Shown here: one piece after another, positions 1-10,660 of the stretch
How positions within the stretch are numbered: the first letter of the stretch is position 1
How the letters are laid out: every line of letters starts with the position of its first letter
Origin: Distichodus sexfasciatus
Lineage: Eukaryota > Chordata > Actinopteri > Characiformes > Distichodontidae
Length of the DNA stretch: 64,000 bases
NCBI GenBank assembly: GCA_032718565.1
Contig: JAVGVS010000023.1
Coordinates: 523,748-587,747, forward strand
Direction of reading: 5' to 3'
The notes under the pieces: generated by a model
The model's database searches: none
Told to the model about the DNA's origin: nothing
What the model saw: only the letters and a program-made list of their open reading frames with translations
Made by a program: the position numbers and the translations under genes

Positions 1-200
1 GGGAGAGATGGAGAGAGAGGGAGGGAGGGAGAGACAGATGGAGAGGGAGGGAGGGAGGGAGAGAGGGAGGATGGTCTGAGATATGTCTGGGAAACAAACA
101 GCCAGATGCAGTATAAGAGCGTACAGAGGTCATCTCACCTCTTGAGATAGGTATGTGGGAAAAGGAGAAGAGAGGGAGGAGAAAAACAAGGGAGAGAGGA

Positions 201-257
<57 letters not shown>

Positions 258-637
258 TGAGAGAGAGAGAGAAAGAGGAAGAGAGAGGTCTGAAATATGT
301 CTGGGAGACAAACAGCCAGATACACTCTCAGGGATTACGATCAGAGGTCATCTCACCTGAGACTGGTACCTGTGTAAAGAGGAAGAGAGAGAGAGAGAGT
401 GAGAGAGAGAGAAGGACAGATGTGTCTGGGAGACAAACAGTCAGACTAAGACGTGGAGATCAATCAGAGGTCATCTCACCTGAGACAGGTAAAAAAGGGG
501 AAAGAGGAAGAGAGAGAGAGAGGAATTTCAGGCAGAAAAAGTCAGACACAGTCTCTGTGGTTAGAATCAGAGGTCATCTCTCCTCTGCCCCAGACGGAAT
601 AGGTATGTGGAAAAAGTGGAAAAGAGACAGCAGAAGA

Positions 638-673
<36 letters not shown>
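1..673 (+). repeat. GA-rich compound tandem repeat
   Basis: Long GA/GAGG tracts alternate with about four degenerate copies of a non-purine core. The cores begin near 73, 287, 416 and 530. They share a GTCTGGGAGACAAACAG block, followed about 30-40 bases later by AGAGGTCATCTCACCT. Spacing is roughly 110-210 bp because the GA tract expands between cores, so this is a compound minisatellite. The open frame across it reads as Arg-Glu repeats and is a translation artefact. The array is cut by the left window edge. Confidence 0.85.
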
Positions 674-675
<2 letters not shown>

Positions 676-991
676 CACTGACGAGATGCTATGTCATGAT
701 AATTTCTGTGTTTCACTTCTTTGCTGTTAAAATAGATCTGCACATTTCAATTAATCATCAATTGATCAGCAATATTTGCAATTACCTTTCTTATGTCATG
801 TCCTTATGATGCACTTTATGATTTAAACTTGTGAATCCTTTATGTTTTAATATTACTTTATTTATTTGTATTGTATTTCAAATTAATCTCATATTGTGGC
901 TGTAAAGCATGCTGAATGAAGTCTGTGTATGCACATGTGCACTATGAATAAAAGAATAATCATTTAACATTACAATTTTTGACTATATATA
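674..991. other. AT-rich intergenic DNA, nothing recognised
   Basis: AT-rich sequence without a convincing frame, repeat ends or RNA gene. It separates the GA array from the first family-A element. Confidence 0.5.
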
Positions 992-1440
992 TTAAAGATG
1001 AGACAATACCACTTTTTTATGTCCGATACCGATACTTATATTGTAAATTTGGATATCTGCTGATACTGCCACAAATCCAACATGGTCTTTTTTAAACAGA
1101 ACAGAAAATAATGCTTTAAAAATGTCTGAGTACATGACTGAGATTATTCTGTTATGCTTAAGGAAACACGAGTTAAATACTGTTTTCCTGACTAAAACTA
1201 CGTAATAATTACACACCCATATGTATACGCTAAATTATTTATTATTTAAATAACATCTCAAAAATGATTCATTTAAATACAGTTCTGTAACTTTGTGACA
1301 GTCCCTAAGTCTGTGGCGCTAAAATGATCAGGAACACAGATCGCTAGCGAGAGCTGGTGTTGTTAAGGAAACAGTATAATCACGCAATCTGCTTTTGGGG
1401 TTGTAGTGTGGTATGGTGTGTTGCATCTTCTGCAGATCAT
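992..1440 (+). mobile_element. Family-A DNA element, copy 1 (5' part)
   Basis: Begins TTAAAGATGAGACAATACC and matches 9819-10265 and 47267-47530 over its 5' half. Shared landmarks are CGATACCGATA, a TTTAAACAGAA...ATAATG block and TAATAATTACACAC. The 3' half seen in the other copies is missing, so this is a truncated copy. The GATACCGATA-rich ends and the TIR seen in copy 3 suggest a non-autonomous hAT-like element; that class is an inference. No transposase frame is present. Confidence 0.7.
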
Positions 1441-1630
1441 CACATTAATTGTTGTGGGGTTCCTAACACTCATGAATTATTTTATACATCCAGCTTTAGT
1501 GTATCCTTTAAGGCTGAAACACCATCCTTTTCTGAACTTTTTCCAAGAACCTTCAAACCACAGCAAATGCCGTTCTGTCAGACAGACTTCTCTTGTAGAT
1601 TTCTCGTGGAAATTGAGAAGCTGGATGAGT

Positions 1631-1744
1631 TTATCAGGTTCACATCCTGCACCGGTAAAAGCTACCGCTGAGGTACTTATGAGCAAGGTACCGCCGTCCC
1701 CAACGAGCGGCAAAACCATCAACAAGAGTTGTTTTACGGAGAGT
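1631..1744 (+). mobile_element. Degraded tRNA-derived SINE fragment (family S1)
   Basis: Contains GGTTCACATCCTGCACCGGTAAA followed by CGCTGAGGTACTTATGAGCA in separate parts, matching the middle of the S1 SINEs at 2297 and 24781. The body and tail are lost. Confidence 0.5.
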
Positions 1745-2296
1745 TAAGAGGGACCTGTGGATTCTAGCTTAAGTAGACGTTACAAAACAGGATGAGATGC
1801 AATCCTCCTTTTCCTCCCCTTTTCCTCTCCTCTCCTCTCCTTCTCTCCCTACCTTCCACTCTTATCGGATGGGAACGGCCGAATGCTATCAGACTGGCAG
1901 ATAACACACACAGTCTACAAGCCTTAGCCCACACACACTCCCACAAAACCAAGCTGAAAGAGGCATCGCAGATGGCTGCTATCAGCACAAACAAACACAA
2001 ACGTACACACTGGGACAACCTGTGCTGACGTGCATTGTTAATGTTATGGTTGTGTCTACATTTCGTGTTGACACATTTAGCCGCGTGTGAATCAGTTGTT
2101 GCAAATGGCAACATTTCAAACTGGGGTTGTCAGAATTATTTGCATTCGGGGGTTTTTGCATGTTCATTTTGCATACACATACTGTATTTGTCATATAAAT
2201 TACAGCCCCAACAATAGATTACAATCAATATTGTCACATCAATAACTTGTTTAAATTTGTCCGTAAGAGTATAACTGTAGAACTGTTCACATGTTA
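1745..2296. other. Intergenic DNA, nothing recognised
   Basis: Pyrimidine-rich around 1800-1860, otherwise unique. The short frames on both strands show no family resemblance. Confidence 0.45.
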
Positions 2297-2497
2297 GCGT
2301 AACGGTGAAGGAGTTGACCCCGTGATCGGAAGTACCGGACGGGTAAAAGGTGCCACTGAGGTACTCATGAGCAAGGTACCGTCTCCAAACAATGCTCCCC
2401 GAGTGCTGGCAAAAATGGCTAACCACTGCTCCTTCACGGATGGGTCAAATGTAGAGCTCACATGTCGTTTTGGTGCACTGTGAGGTGTGTTCACAAT
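2297..2497 (+). mobile_element. tRNA-derived SINE (family S1), tail interrupted
   Basis: The head has GTGATCGGAAGTACCGGACGG. The middle has CCACTGAGGTACTCATGAGC. The body has GCTCCTTCACGGATGGGTCA and the end reads GTGTTCACAAT. The expected tail GACAAATAATCACTCACTT is found at 2922-2940, beyond a 416-bp inserted element, so the SINE was split by a later transposon. Other copies are at 24781, 32241 and 60793. Confidence 0.8.
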
Positions 2498-2913
2498 AGA
2501 GGTCGACCGATACTGGTTTTTCAGGGTCGATATCGATACTGATTATTGCTAGTTAACGGGGACGATAGCTGAGGCTTGGAACCGATATGCAGAAAACAGA
2601 AAATCTGTCAACAATGGGGAATTTTACAAACGCCAAGCACAGCCTAATCTCTCCTCTTCTCCTTCTCGGAGCTTCACGTTGCGCTCATGTGTGATAACCA
2701 AGCTTCAGCGTTGACTGGCTACTACTCGTGTGACATGTAGCCAATCAGAGACCGTTGTGGGTGGGACAGCGAGTCGAGAGCAAACGGCACTGAGAGAAGA
2801 GACGGTAGCGGAGCCGCACCTTAATATCAGCGATGGTCAAAATTACACACCGATACCGATAATCAGCACAACGCCCAATAGCGGCCCCCGATTATCGGTT
2901 GACCCTTAGTTTA
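2498..2913. mobile_element. hAT-like MITE inserted in an S1 SINE
   Basis: The left end reads AGAGGTCGACCGATA and the right end reads TATCGGTTGACCCTTAG, which are inverted repeats. The flanks TTCACAAT (2490-2497) and TTTACAAT (2914-2921) agree at 7 of 8 positions and restore the S1 tail when the insert is removed. An 8-bp duplication is typical of hAT transposons. No coding capacity remains, so the element is non-autonomous. Confidence 0.8.
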
Positions 2914-2945
2914 TTTACAATGACAAATAATCACTCACTTATAAT

Positions 2946-4774
2946 CACTCACTGTAGAACTGAGGAAAACCCAAAAAATATATAAAGTCATGCAATTCTT
3001 AGACTCTGTTCTTCCGTAAGAACAAATATTAAATAAGAAAATATTAGTAAACACGTCAACTGCATAAGCAAGATTTAAGAACGATTCTCAGTTTTCAAAT
3101 ATCGAAAGTGGTATCGGTCTTAAAAACTGTATATCATCCAGACTCTAATACTACACACTGCAACATGATATATGTAAAATATCCTAATCTTATATGCAAT
3201 ATATTCCTCAAAAATGTGCAATGTCGCATCGTGAGGTGTGGCATCGCAATTCACATTGTATTGCGACACCTATCCTCCGAGTATTGCTCAGTGAATTAGC
3301 TGCAAATCCAAAGCCCTTCTTTACTAACAAGCTGTTGCTCTCCATGGATTTTAGTGTCGTACTCACACAGATAAGCACAGAACAAAGTCTGTATAAATAC
3401 CCAGAGCCACTAACATGCAAATTACACCACTGCTGGTTTCTGCAATGTGGTCTGCATATGAGTGCAAAGCGTCTCAGCGGGCGATCTGCCAAAGTTCGGC
3501 ACTCAACATGCAAGCGGTTTGCACCTTGGCCAGATTTAACACTGCTTGGTATATTATGTGTAGGCAAAAGCAGGCAAATTAATAACACAATTACAGGCCA
3601 AATAAAAAAGTCAGCACTAACAGATCAACACTGGACATGCAACAGTGCGTAATGAGTCGAGCTTTAAAGTGATATGATAAAGTGATATAAAGAGCGAGCC
3701 GAGAGCATAATAAAGGCAAATATCCGCGTCTCTTTCTGTGCAGCTCTGTGGCGAAACAGACTGAGCAGATAAATGATGAGTACGTGCAATACCTCCGACT
3801 TGAGAACTGCAGAAGCACAGTCGGCTGGAAAAGAAAAGCACCTTAATAACGCGGTGAAAACCTGCTCCGGCTTGCACCAGCACGGTCGACGGCAGCGCGA
3901 CGGCAGCGCCGGGTACAAGGGGCGTTCTGGGAGTTTTTGTGCAAGAGCCTGGGAGCCTGAGCGGATGGATAAAGATCTCAACTTTCATTTTTAATGCATG
4001 CATTTTAATGGATGTGAGGGGAGAGGCGAGGGGTAATGGAAATGGAAGCGAAAAAGAATGTGTTTTGCGGTTTGGCACGTCACCGACTCGTTTGATGCAC
4101 TTCAGCCAAAAGTTCCAAATTGCTTTTGTCAAAAATACGGGCTAGGGCCCTGAGCAAGACAATCAAGCTTATGTTGCATCCAGAGTGTAATGACAGAATG
4201 GAAATCACTCTGAGTCAGAGCTTCTGATGAATTTCCACAAAGTGAAATGTATTCAATTACGTTTTTAAAGATAAGGGAAGTTGGTGGTCAAACCCTATAA
4301 ACGGATCTGAGTTCGGATCTTGTTAGAAATGGAGAGAATTCTAGGTATTCTAGTCCAGGTGTCGTCTGTTCCCTGTAACTTTTAGTTAGCATTTAAAGAG
4401 TTGTTTAAGTTGCTTATAAAGAAATTGGGAGGGCGGCCTTTTTGACCAATTTCCTACCTTGCTTCGGTTGGGTTGTTTCTTGAGAAAATGTAAATCAGTG
4501 GTGATTTTGTCCATTTAAAAAAGCTCTGACAGTTTTTTTTCTCACTATGAGTGTTTTAGGAGCAATTTAGAGCATTTATAAATGAACTGTAGGGGCGATC
4601 ATTTTTTAGTGACCAATCTCTGAATCTGTGGGTGAATTTTTTTTTTTAAGAAATGTAATAAATTCATCTCAAATTAAACTGCTTCTTTCTCCAAAAAGCC
4701 TTTTCGCTATCCTTTGAGGAATCCTGTAAAGCATTAAACGATATTTGCTGGGTGGTAATAAAATAAATGGATTT
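2946..4774. other. Intergenic DNA, no gene recognised
   Basis: Mixed AT-rich and moderate-GC sequence. A stretch near 3100-3300 contains GTGGTATCGGTC and CATCGCAATTCACATTG and may be the decayed end of a transposon. Frames at 3194-3652 and 3617-4132 overlap on opposite strands and show no domain or codon bias that I recognise. Confidence 0.45.
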
Positions 4775-5412
4775 ACACATTTACAGCATTTTGCAAACAC
4801 TCTTATCCAGAGCGACTTGAATTTCCCCAATTACAGGACTCAGTGTGTCCTCTCTGGAGCAACTTGGGGTTAAAGGTCTTGCTCAGGGGCTCAGTGGCAG
4901 TAGTTCTGGAGGCTGAAGAGCGCTGGGCTTGAAGCCATGACCTCTCGGTAGGGCCTTATGAAATCCGTTTTATTTTTTTTCTGTTTTTATTCTTGCAGGT
5001 CCACTCTATCGTGTGCTGGCAAAACTTACAAAAGAGTTGTTCTCCCGATTCATAAAAATCGTTTGGGTATTGTTCTGCTCTAAACTTAGCACTGACACTC
5101 GAATTCCGTCATTTTTTTTTGAGGACTCCGGTGTTTCAGCCTCTTGGCCATAGCTGACCGTTGACGGTTTCCCCTCTGTGTCTGTGCGTTTGTGTGTGTG
5201 GGAAGCTGAGTCCCGCCTCAACAGGTAACACGTACAGGGGGCTGCAGCGGCCAACATTTATTAGGAACCGTTGCTTTGCCCACACGCCGATATCAGCGAA
5301 TTATACGACGTTCCGAGTTTTATGACAGATTCCATTTGATTTGTTGAATTCCGCGTTTTCCGCATCGCGCAAATCCTAGGGCCCTACCTCTCGGTTCATA
5401 GATGAGCATTTG
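4775..5412 (-). mobile_element. tRNA-derived SINE (family S2), split by a hAT element
   Basis: Antisense S2 copy. Visible parts are CTTATCCAGAGCGACTTGAA, GGAGCAACTTGGGGTTAAAG and TTGAAGCCATGACCTCTCGG. It is interrupted at 4949-5386 and continues TTCATAGATGAGCA, matching the undisturbed S2 copy near 41880. The last part is the antisense tRNA-like head, with box B read on the minus strand. Confidence 0.75.
4949..5386 (-). mobile_element. Non-autonomous hAT element, copy 1 of an inverted pair
   Basis: Ends are TAGGGCC and GGGCCCTA. Identical 8-bp target duplications CCTCTCGG lie at 4941-4948 and 5387-5394. Read on the minus strand, 5084 down to about 4985 encodes FYESGEQLFCKFCQHTIEW, a BED/CGGBP1-like zinc-finger segment. 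The initiating ATG region lies upstream but is out of frame because of a nine-A run. It is 438 bp long, a deletion derivative of the longer copy at 6047-6767. Confidence 0.85.
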
Positions 5413-6046
5413 AACAGCACCTTTTGCATGCGGAATGCTATCTTAATGACTTAGGGCCTGCTTTACCGCCTATGATTATGCCTGTGCCTAGACTAGCCTG
5501 TGCTCAGGAAACTAGCCCCATACGGTTATTTATTATAACAGCAACTTTAGTTTTTTCTCACGGCAAATACAAAAAATGCCACTTTATGATAAAAAACTCA
5601 CAATTTTTTTAAAACTATACCACGCTTTTATCATATCATATACAAAATGCAGCGATGGAGATTAGCTCAGCCTTTTGAGCATGAAACTGTGTCCTAATGA
5701 CTGATGCAAAACGACTTGGCCGATGTGGGTAAAAAACCAGTGTGTCGAGAGAGGAGTGGCACGAGCACTGTGAACTGCATTCTGCTCTAGTAACCTGAGG
5801 CTGGGGGGGGGATTTGGGAAATTCGTTAATGATTTTACTCAGCAGTGACTCAAGCGGGGGGAGGGGGAGGACTACAGTTTACAGTTTGCCCACAGTTTCC
5901 TCTCAGAGTACAGGTCAACGTGCTAGAGGGAGAAACTATGTCTCTTTTTGATTCATTCAATATACCTTACTCTATCAAACCCACACACACACACACACAC
6001 ACGTTACCTTCTTTAGAGTCCCATAATCACTAGACTAACCATAACT
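5413..6046. other. Spacer between inverted hAT copies
   Basis: No gene. It contains a (CA)n run at 5981-6002 and a G-rich run near 5801. It separates the two inverted hAT copies, so hairpin or inversion-prone structure is possible. Confidence 0.5.
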
Positions 6047-6767
6047 CCGGGCCCTAGGATTTGCGCAATGCGGAAAACGCGGACGGAATTGCGGAATTCA
6101 ACAAATCAAATGGAATCTGTTGTAAAATTCGCTGATATCGGTGTGTGGGCAAAGCAACGGTTCCTAATAAATGTTGGCCGCTGCAGCCCCCTGTACATGT
6201 TACCTGTTGAGGCGGGACCCAGATTTCCACACACACAAACGCACAGACACAGAGGGGAAACCGTCAACGGTCAGCTATGGCCAAGAGGCTGAAACACCGG
6301 AGTCCTCAAAAAAAATGACGGAATTCGAGAGTTAGTGCTAAGTTTAGAGCAGAACAATACCCAAACGATTTTTATGAATTGGGAGAACAGCTCTTTTGTA
6401 AGTTTTGCCAGCACACGAAAGACTGCACCCGCAAGAACACGCGACGACCACATCAGAAATGTTTCGGTTTGTATTAAAAAATTGAATGTTTTTCGTTGTT
6501 TACAGGTAAATGTTTGACCAAAGTAGAAAATGTTCTGCTGAACCCCAGCACTTTGCTGAAGTTGAATAACAGTCAATTAATGTGATTTTTTTTCTATTGC
6601 ATTGTTCTTTTTTCCCATCCACTCCATAATTAGACACTTTTTAGGTGAATAAATATGATTATAACGTAAAACACGGAATTCAGAAGAATAAAAATGGAAA
6701 AAACAGAATTCAGGAAAAAATAAAACAGAATTTAGCAAAAAAACTAAACAGATTCCATAGGACCCTA
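6047..6767 (+). mobile_element. Non-autonomous hAT element, copy 2 of an inverted pair
   Basis: Opens GGGCCCTAGGATTTGCGCAA, inverted relative to the 3' end of the first copy, and closes near CCATAGGACCCTA. The flanks CCATAACT (6039-6046) and CATAACT (6768-6774) fit an imperfect 8-bp target duplication. It is longer than copy 1 (about 720 bp) and carries the 5' exon of a hAT-type protein plus AT-rich 3' sequence. The two copies form a large inverted repeat about 0.65 kb apart. Confidence 0.8.
6277..6457 (+). pseudogene. Decayed BED/CGGBP1-like zinc-finger exon of a hAT element
   Basis: The ATG at 6277 opens MAKRLKHRSPQKK and then meets TGA at 6316-6318 in frame. The same frame resumes and reads KFRAEQYPNDFYELGEQLF, then CKFCQHTKDC. 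The Cys-x2-Cys pair followed by His is the first half of the BED-type finger found in hAT transposases and in the domesticated protein CGGBP1. The expected second half (DHIRN) is read only in another frame, so a frameshift follows about residue 54. It is a dead transposon-derived exon. It could instead be a remnant of a host CGGBP1-like gene, but the surrounding TIRs and target duplication argue for a transposon. Confidence 0.6.
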
Positions 6768-7335
6768 CATAACTGTAACCTCAGTGGCAAAATCCAAACT
6801 TTTCTCTTTTAATAAATCCTGCGCCTTTTTTATGCAGCGTTTTCTTTCATTATGAGGGCACAAATGTCACAAAAATTAGACAAATCTCATCTTTTTTGGG
6901 CTCCCCCACCCCACACACACACACACTCGTGCCTACGCGTGCCCCAAAGCAAACACTCGCTCCTTTTTTTCCTCCACGCTTTATTTACGGCCGTTGTTTA
7001 TTTGCTGTCGGGCTCTTAGAACGAGGGCAAGAGGAGAGGGGACACAAAGGGAAGAGTCAAAGAAGGGGAGCGGGTGGGAGCGGGGAGGGGAGGTCTCGGT
7101 GATCGACGGCCCCTCCAATCTGCCCGGCGGGGGGGGTGTTGGGATATGGGGGTAGACTGGTGGTGGTGGCAGTGGTGATGGTTACTGGGGGGAGGAGAAA
7201 GGGGAGGCAATTAGTGCGATACGTTTGTCTTTAGCCTAATTTTGTCAAACCCGGATTGCATGATCCCACTCCTTTCATTCTTGCCGGTTTTCCGATTCCC
7301 TTACGCTGGTTATGAGTGGCGTAAAAGGCTTTCTT

Positions 7336-7371
7336 CACACACACACACACACGCGCGCGCACGCACACACA
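7336..7371. repeat. (CA)n/(CG)n microsatellite
   Basis: CA repeat interrupted by CGCGCGCG in the middle, so Z-DNA-prone alternating purine-pyrimidine sequence. Confidence 0.9.
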
Positions 7372-7904
7372 TTAAGAGACAGAGCACGGAGATCAAAGCC
7401 GGGAGCCGCAAAGAGGCGATTAAAACACATTTGGAAGGATTCACGCGGGGCTAATTCGCCCCCTTTATCCCGCCTCGATGGCGCTACATTAGCGGCTAAT
7501 GTCTTACGTCTCCCTTGCTTTATTCTCGAAGGGCTCCGCTGCCGGTTTAAGCGTGTCTAGGCAAGGACGACGCGTAAAAAAAAAAATCAAACTGAACGGG
7601 GCCAACGAAGGGTCAGACGGATGATTCAGTAAAAAGGGGGTTTTATAGAAATGAGAACGTTCAAGCGCTAAAAGCTCGCAGACGCACTCATAGTGATGTA
7701 TGTCAGCGGTTTGACCCCACTTCTGACCCCGATAAGCGAAACACCCCCAGAAAAGTCAAAGCGCTGAATCTCTCAACGAATGCAAGTCAGCTCTGGCGTC
7801 GTGCGTGTGAGAGTGTGTTTGTGTTTGTGTGTGTGTGTCTCTCGGGTTTCTGTCGTCCCAGTTTTTCACACACTTGCTCTGACCCCCCTGCCCCCCCACC
7901 CCAC

Positions 7905-7928
7905 CCCACACACACACACACACACACT
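7905..7928. repeat. (CA)n microsatellite
   Basis: CA run preceded by a C-rich tract at about 7886-7906. Confidence 0.9.
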
Positions 7929-8038
7929 CACAAGCCTGATAATAAAAGGCTGTGAATGAAAATTGCCTTGGCTTTGTCCGAGACCCCGCTCTGGTTCCAC
8001 GGCGGAACCGCCCCTGATCGTATTCTCTAAGTTTATCC

Positions 8039-8104
8039 GGACATGTGCGTGTGTGTGTATGTGTGTGGGTGAGAATGTGTGTGTGTGTGTAAAGTGTGTG
8101 TGTG
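8039..8104. repeat. Interrupted (GT)n microsatellite
   Basis: GTGTGT runs broken by ATG and AA interruptions. Confidence 0.8.
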
Positions 8105-8425
8105 AGAACATGTGCAAGAGCACCAACACCACACAGGAAATAACACTGTAGATGCAGGCACCCACTTGATCCAAAAAAGTGATGCTGATTTCATGTCTGC
8201 GATAAGAAAAGAAGTACGTAAAAAAACCAGAACTGGCTGTTTTCTCATGATTTTTCATGATGTGAGAAAAATGAGCCGCGACTCGCTCGGCGCTGATACG
8301 AGTTCCTCGTCAACGACATGCGCAAAGCGTAAATGAGCATTAGGCGGCTGCTCAGAGATCCACAATGATTTTCCTGCTCTTCAGAGAGACTGCACAGCAG
8401 GCCTCACGAAACGGACATTAATGCA

Positions 8426-8471
8426 ACACACACACACACACACTCACCCAAACACACACACACACACACAA
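8426..8471. repeat. (CA)n microsatellite
   Basis: Two CA runs separated by CTCACCCAAA. Confidence 0.9.
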
Positions 8472-8843
8472 AAAGACTGGGCCACTGATAAGAAGCAGGA
8501 CTCCCAAGAGGTAATTTAAAGGACGTGTTCCGTTCTTCCCCAATGCCCTCCACCCCACCGCAGCGCTGCTGGTCCTTTAACGCTCCCGCTGGGTGTGGCT
8601 GGACTTCGCTTCCCGCTATTGATCCGAAACAGATCGAAATTCAAGCTGCGCAAGTTTTCCTGAAAGCAATGAAGAGCACCACTCATAATAGGACGGTGCA
8701 AAAGGGAACCAGAGCGATCTTATCAGTTCCAGACAGAAACTCAGGCGCTGGGCCCGACACCGGCGAGGCAATAAGACCTGATCCTACAAAGCTCGTGACA
8801 AAATTTCTAGGGGCGAATTCAAAACAAAGCAAGGGTTTACACT

Positions 8844-9810
8844 AGGGGTGGGTATTGGCAAGGACCTCACGATACGATACGTGTCACGATACACGGGTCA
8901 CCATACGATTTTATCGCGATATATTGTGATACTATACATACTGCGATATTCTACAGGTCACTGAAAATGTAAAAACAGAGCTGAAATGCAGGTTGCTGTG
9001 TTTTTTACAACAGATTCCATTTGCTGTGTGTACGATCTGGGTGGTCTTTATGAATCACATTACATTTATTGTCTTTGCATTTTAAGAAACGGAACTAGTC
9101 GACACCAAAAACGTTAAGATAAAGTGCATAAGATTGAAAATAAGAAATGAAAGTGCCCAATCAGTTATCTGAGGCTGCTTGTGGTGCATGATTCTCCCTC
9201 TTGGAAATATCGTTTTTTGTAGCTAGAAATTTATCACAATATGTGACCCTCCACGCTTGTTGCAACGGAGGTTTCCGAGAAAAATGAGCGTTTATGTTGC
9301 GTGGGGTAAAATTTTGCATTTTTTGTTTTTAGTGTTTTGAAACAGTGGAAGGTCTATACTGTACTGTTGTGAATAAATTTGGCTGAAAAACTTACCCTTT
9401 CCATCCTAAAAACGTGACTTTCTTGAGGTGAGGAATTCAATTCCAGCAGAATGTTAAAAGTTTCTGTTTTGACCTCTATATTTACGGTAAATCCGTTGAC
9501 TAGCGTGAAGATATTTCTCCGGAATCCATCTTCGTCTCCCGAGTTCAGTTAACCTAACGCAGGTAGGCTATCCATGTGACTGTGAATGCAGCGTAGGCTA
9601 CCGTAAATACAAACGTAGCCGCGACCGCACCAAGCGTCTGTGAGTGCTACGGCGATTCCATATAGGTATCGTTTTGAAGATTGATTTATGCCACTTCAAT
9701 TTAGAAAATCTGTGACAAGCGACTGGTTTTGCTGTGGAGGGTCACATTTTATCTTGTGAAAGGAAATATCGCGATATATTGATGTATCGATTTTTTTTTC
9801 ACAACCCTAG
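8844..9810. mobile_element. hAT-like TIR element with nested family-B element
   Basis: The left end reads AGGGGTGGGTATTGG and the right end reads TCACAACCCTAG, near-inverted repeats. The interior near both ends is rich in ATCGCGATATATTG-type motifs. Flanks are TTTACACT (8836-8843) and TTTGCACT (9811-9818), an 8-bp duplication with one mismatch as expected of hAT. No transposase frame is seen. It is interrupted at 9242-9746 by a family-B element. Confidence 0.7.
9242..9746 (+). mobile_element. Family-B TIR element, copy 1
   Basis: Ends TGTGACCCTCCACGC and GTGGAGGGTCACA are inverted repeats. The interior matches 35997-36627 closely, including GGAGGTTTCCGAGAAAAA, TATGTTGCGTGGGGTAAAAT and GAATTCAATTCCAGCAGAAT. 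It lacks about 110-125 bp present in the other copies between GTGCTACGGCGA and TATAGGTATCG. It is non-coding and nested inside 8844-9810. Confidence 0.8.
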
Positions 9811-9818
9811 TTTGCACT

Positions 9819-10660
9819 AGGGGTCAGCATATAGTATCGAATAAACACATGTCCGATACCGATATTGGAAATTTGGATATCCGCTGATGCTGATACAAAT
9901 CAGATACAGTCTCTTGAGTCTTTTTTAAACAGAAAACAGAAAATAATGTTTTTAAAAATGTCTGAATACGTGACTGAAATTATTCTGTTATACTTAAGGA
10001 AATACTTGACTAAAACAGTGTAATAATTACACACCCATATGTATATATATATGCTAAATGATTTATTATTAAAATAACATCTCAAAGATGATTCGTTTAA
10101 ACACAGTTCTGTAATTTTGCGACGGTCCCTAATACTGTGGCGCTAAAACCATCAGGAACACGGAGATAGCGAGTGTGAGCTGGGGTTGTTAAGGAAATAA
10201 AAAGTATAACCGTGCTATTTGCGATTTTGGGGTTGTGGTGTGTTGTTGCGTTTCTTGTTCTGCTCATTGTCATATCAATATGCGACCCAGTCTGCCGTAA
10301 TGAGTCAGAAGTCGGCGTTCTATTTATTTAGATACGGGCCGATTATGTTGAAAAATTTCAAAAATATCAGTTTTTCCTTTTCGGAAACCAGATTAATTTT
10401 GAAGACCTTTTCTTTCACATAAGGCCAAAAAGAAGAATGGATATTTTTGATGTTTTTCAACATAATCGGCCCGTATCTAAATAAATAGAACGCTGACTTC
10501 CGACTCATTACGGCAGATCGGGTCACATATGTAGGAATTAGCGCGAATGTCGAACAATAAACCAGCTTTACCACAGTGCTGTTTCCCATGCGTAATCAAC
10601 TGCGCATGCGTACATTTACAGATCAGCTCCGTAGATCGGATTTCATCCATATTATAATGT
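9819..10660 (+). mobile_element. Family-A DNA element, copy 2
   Basis: Starts AGGGGTCAGCATATAG directly after the TTTGCACT flank of the previous element. It carries the family-A landmarks CGATACCGATATTGG, TAATAATTACACACCCATAT and TGTTAAGGAAATAAA. After an inserted fold-back element the family-A 3' half resumes (TTTCCCATGCGTAATCAACT, ATTTACAGATCAGCTCCGTA), matching 48220-48290. No coding frame is recognised. Confidence 0.7.
10281..10527. mobile_element. Fold-back (long-TIR) element
   Basis: About 75-bp arms at 10281-10355 and 10453-10527 are inverted repeats with only a handful of mismatches. Shared core segments are CTGCCGTAATGAGTC and GATACGGGCCGATTATGTTG. Ends are TGCGACCC and GGGTCACA, flanked by TA on both sides. 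The arm-derived open frames on both strands are artefacts. It is inserted in family-A copy 2. Confidence 0.85.

Larger units (their letters stand above)
6775..8835. other. Intergenic DNA with microsatellites
   Basis: No gene recognised. It contains GC-richer, G-rich sequence around 7020-7210 and several CA/GT runs. The open frames at 6896-7560 and 7866-8258 are mostly read through CA/GT repeats. Confidence 0.5.

Noticed and set aside
155..673. 172-codon open frame, Arg/Glu-rich
   Set aside because: Read entirely through GA repeats and the interleaved minisatellite cores. No signal other than repeat translation.
3617..4132. 171-codon minus-strand frame
   Set aside because: Overlaps open frames on the other strand, has no domain, no splice or poly-A context, and mixed composition.
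10320..10589. 89-codon minus-strand frame, similar to a plus-strand frame at 10219-10422
   Set aside because: The similarity arises because both read the two arms of the fold-back element.
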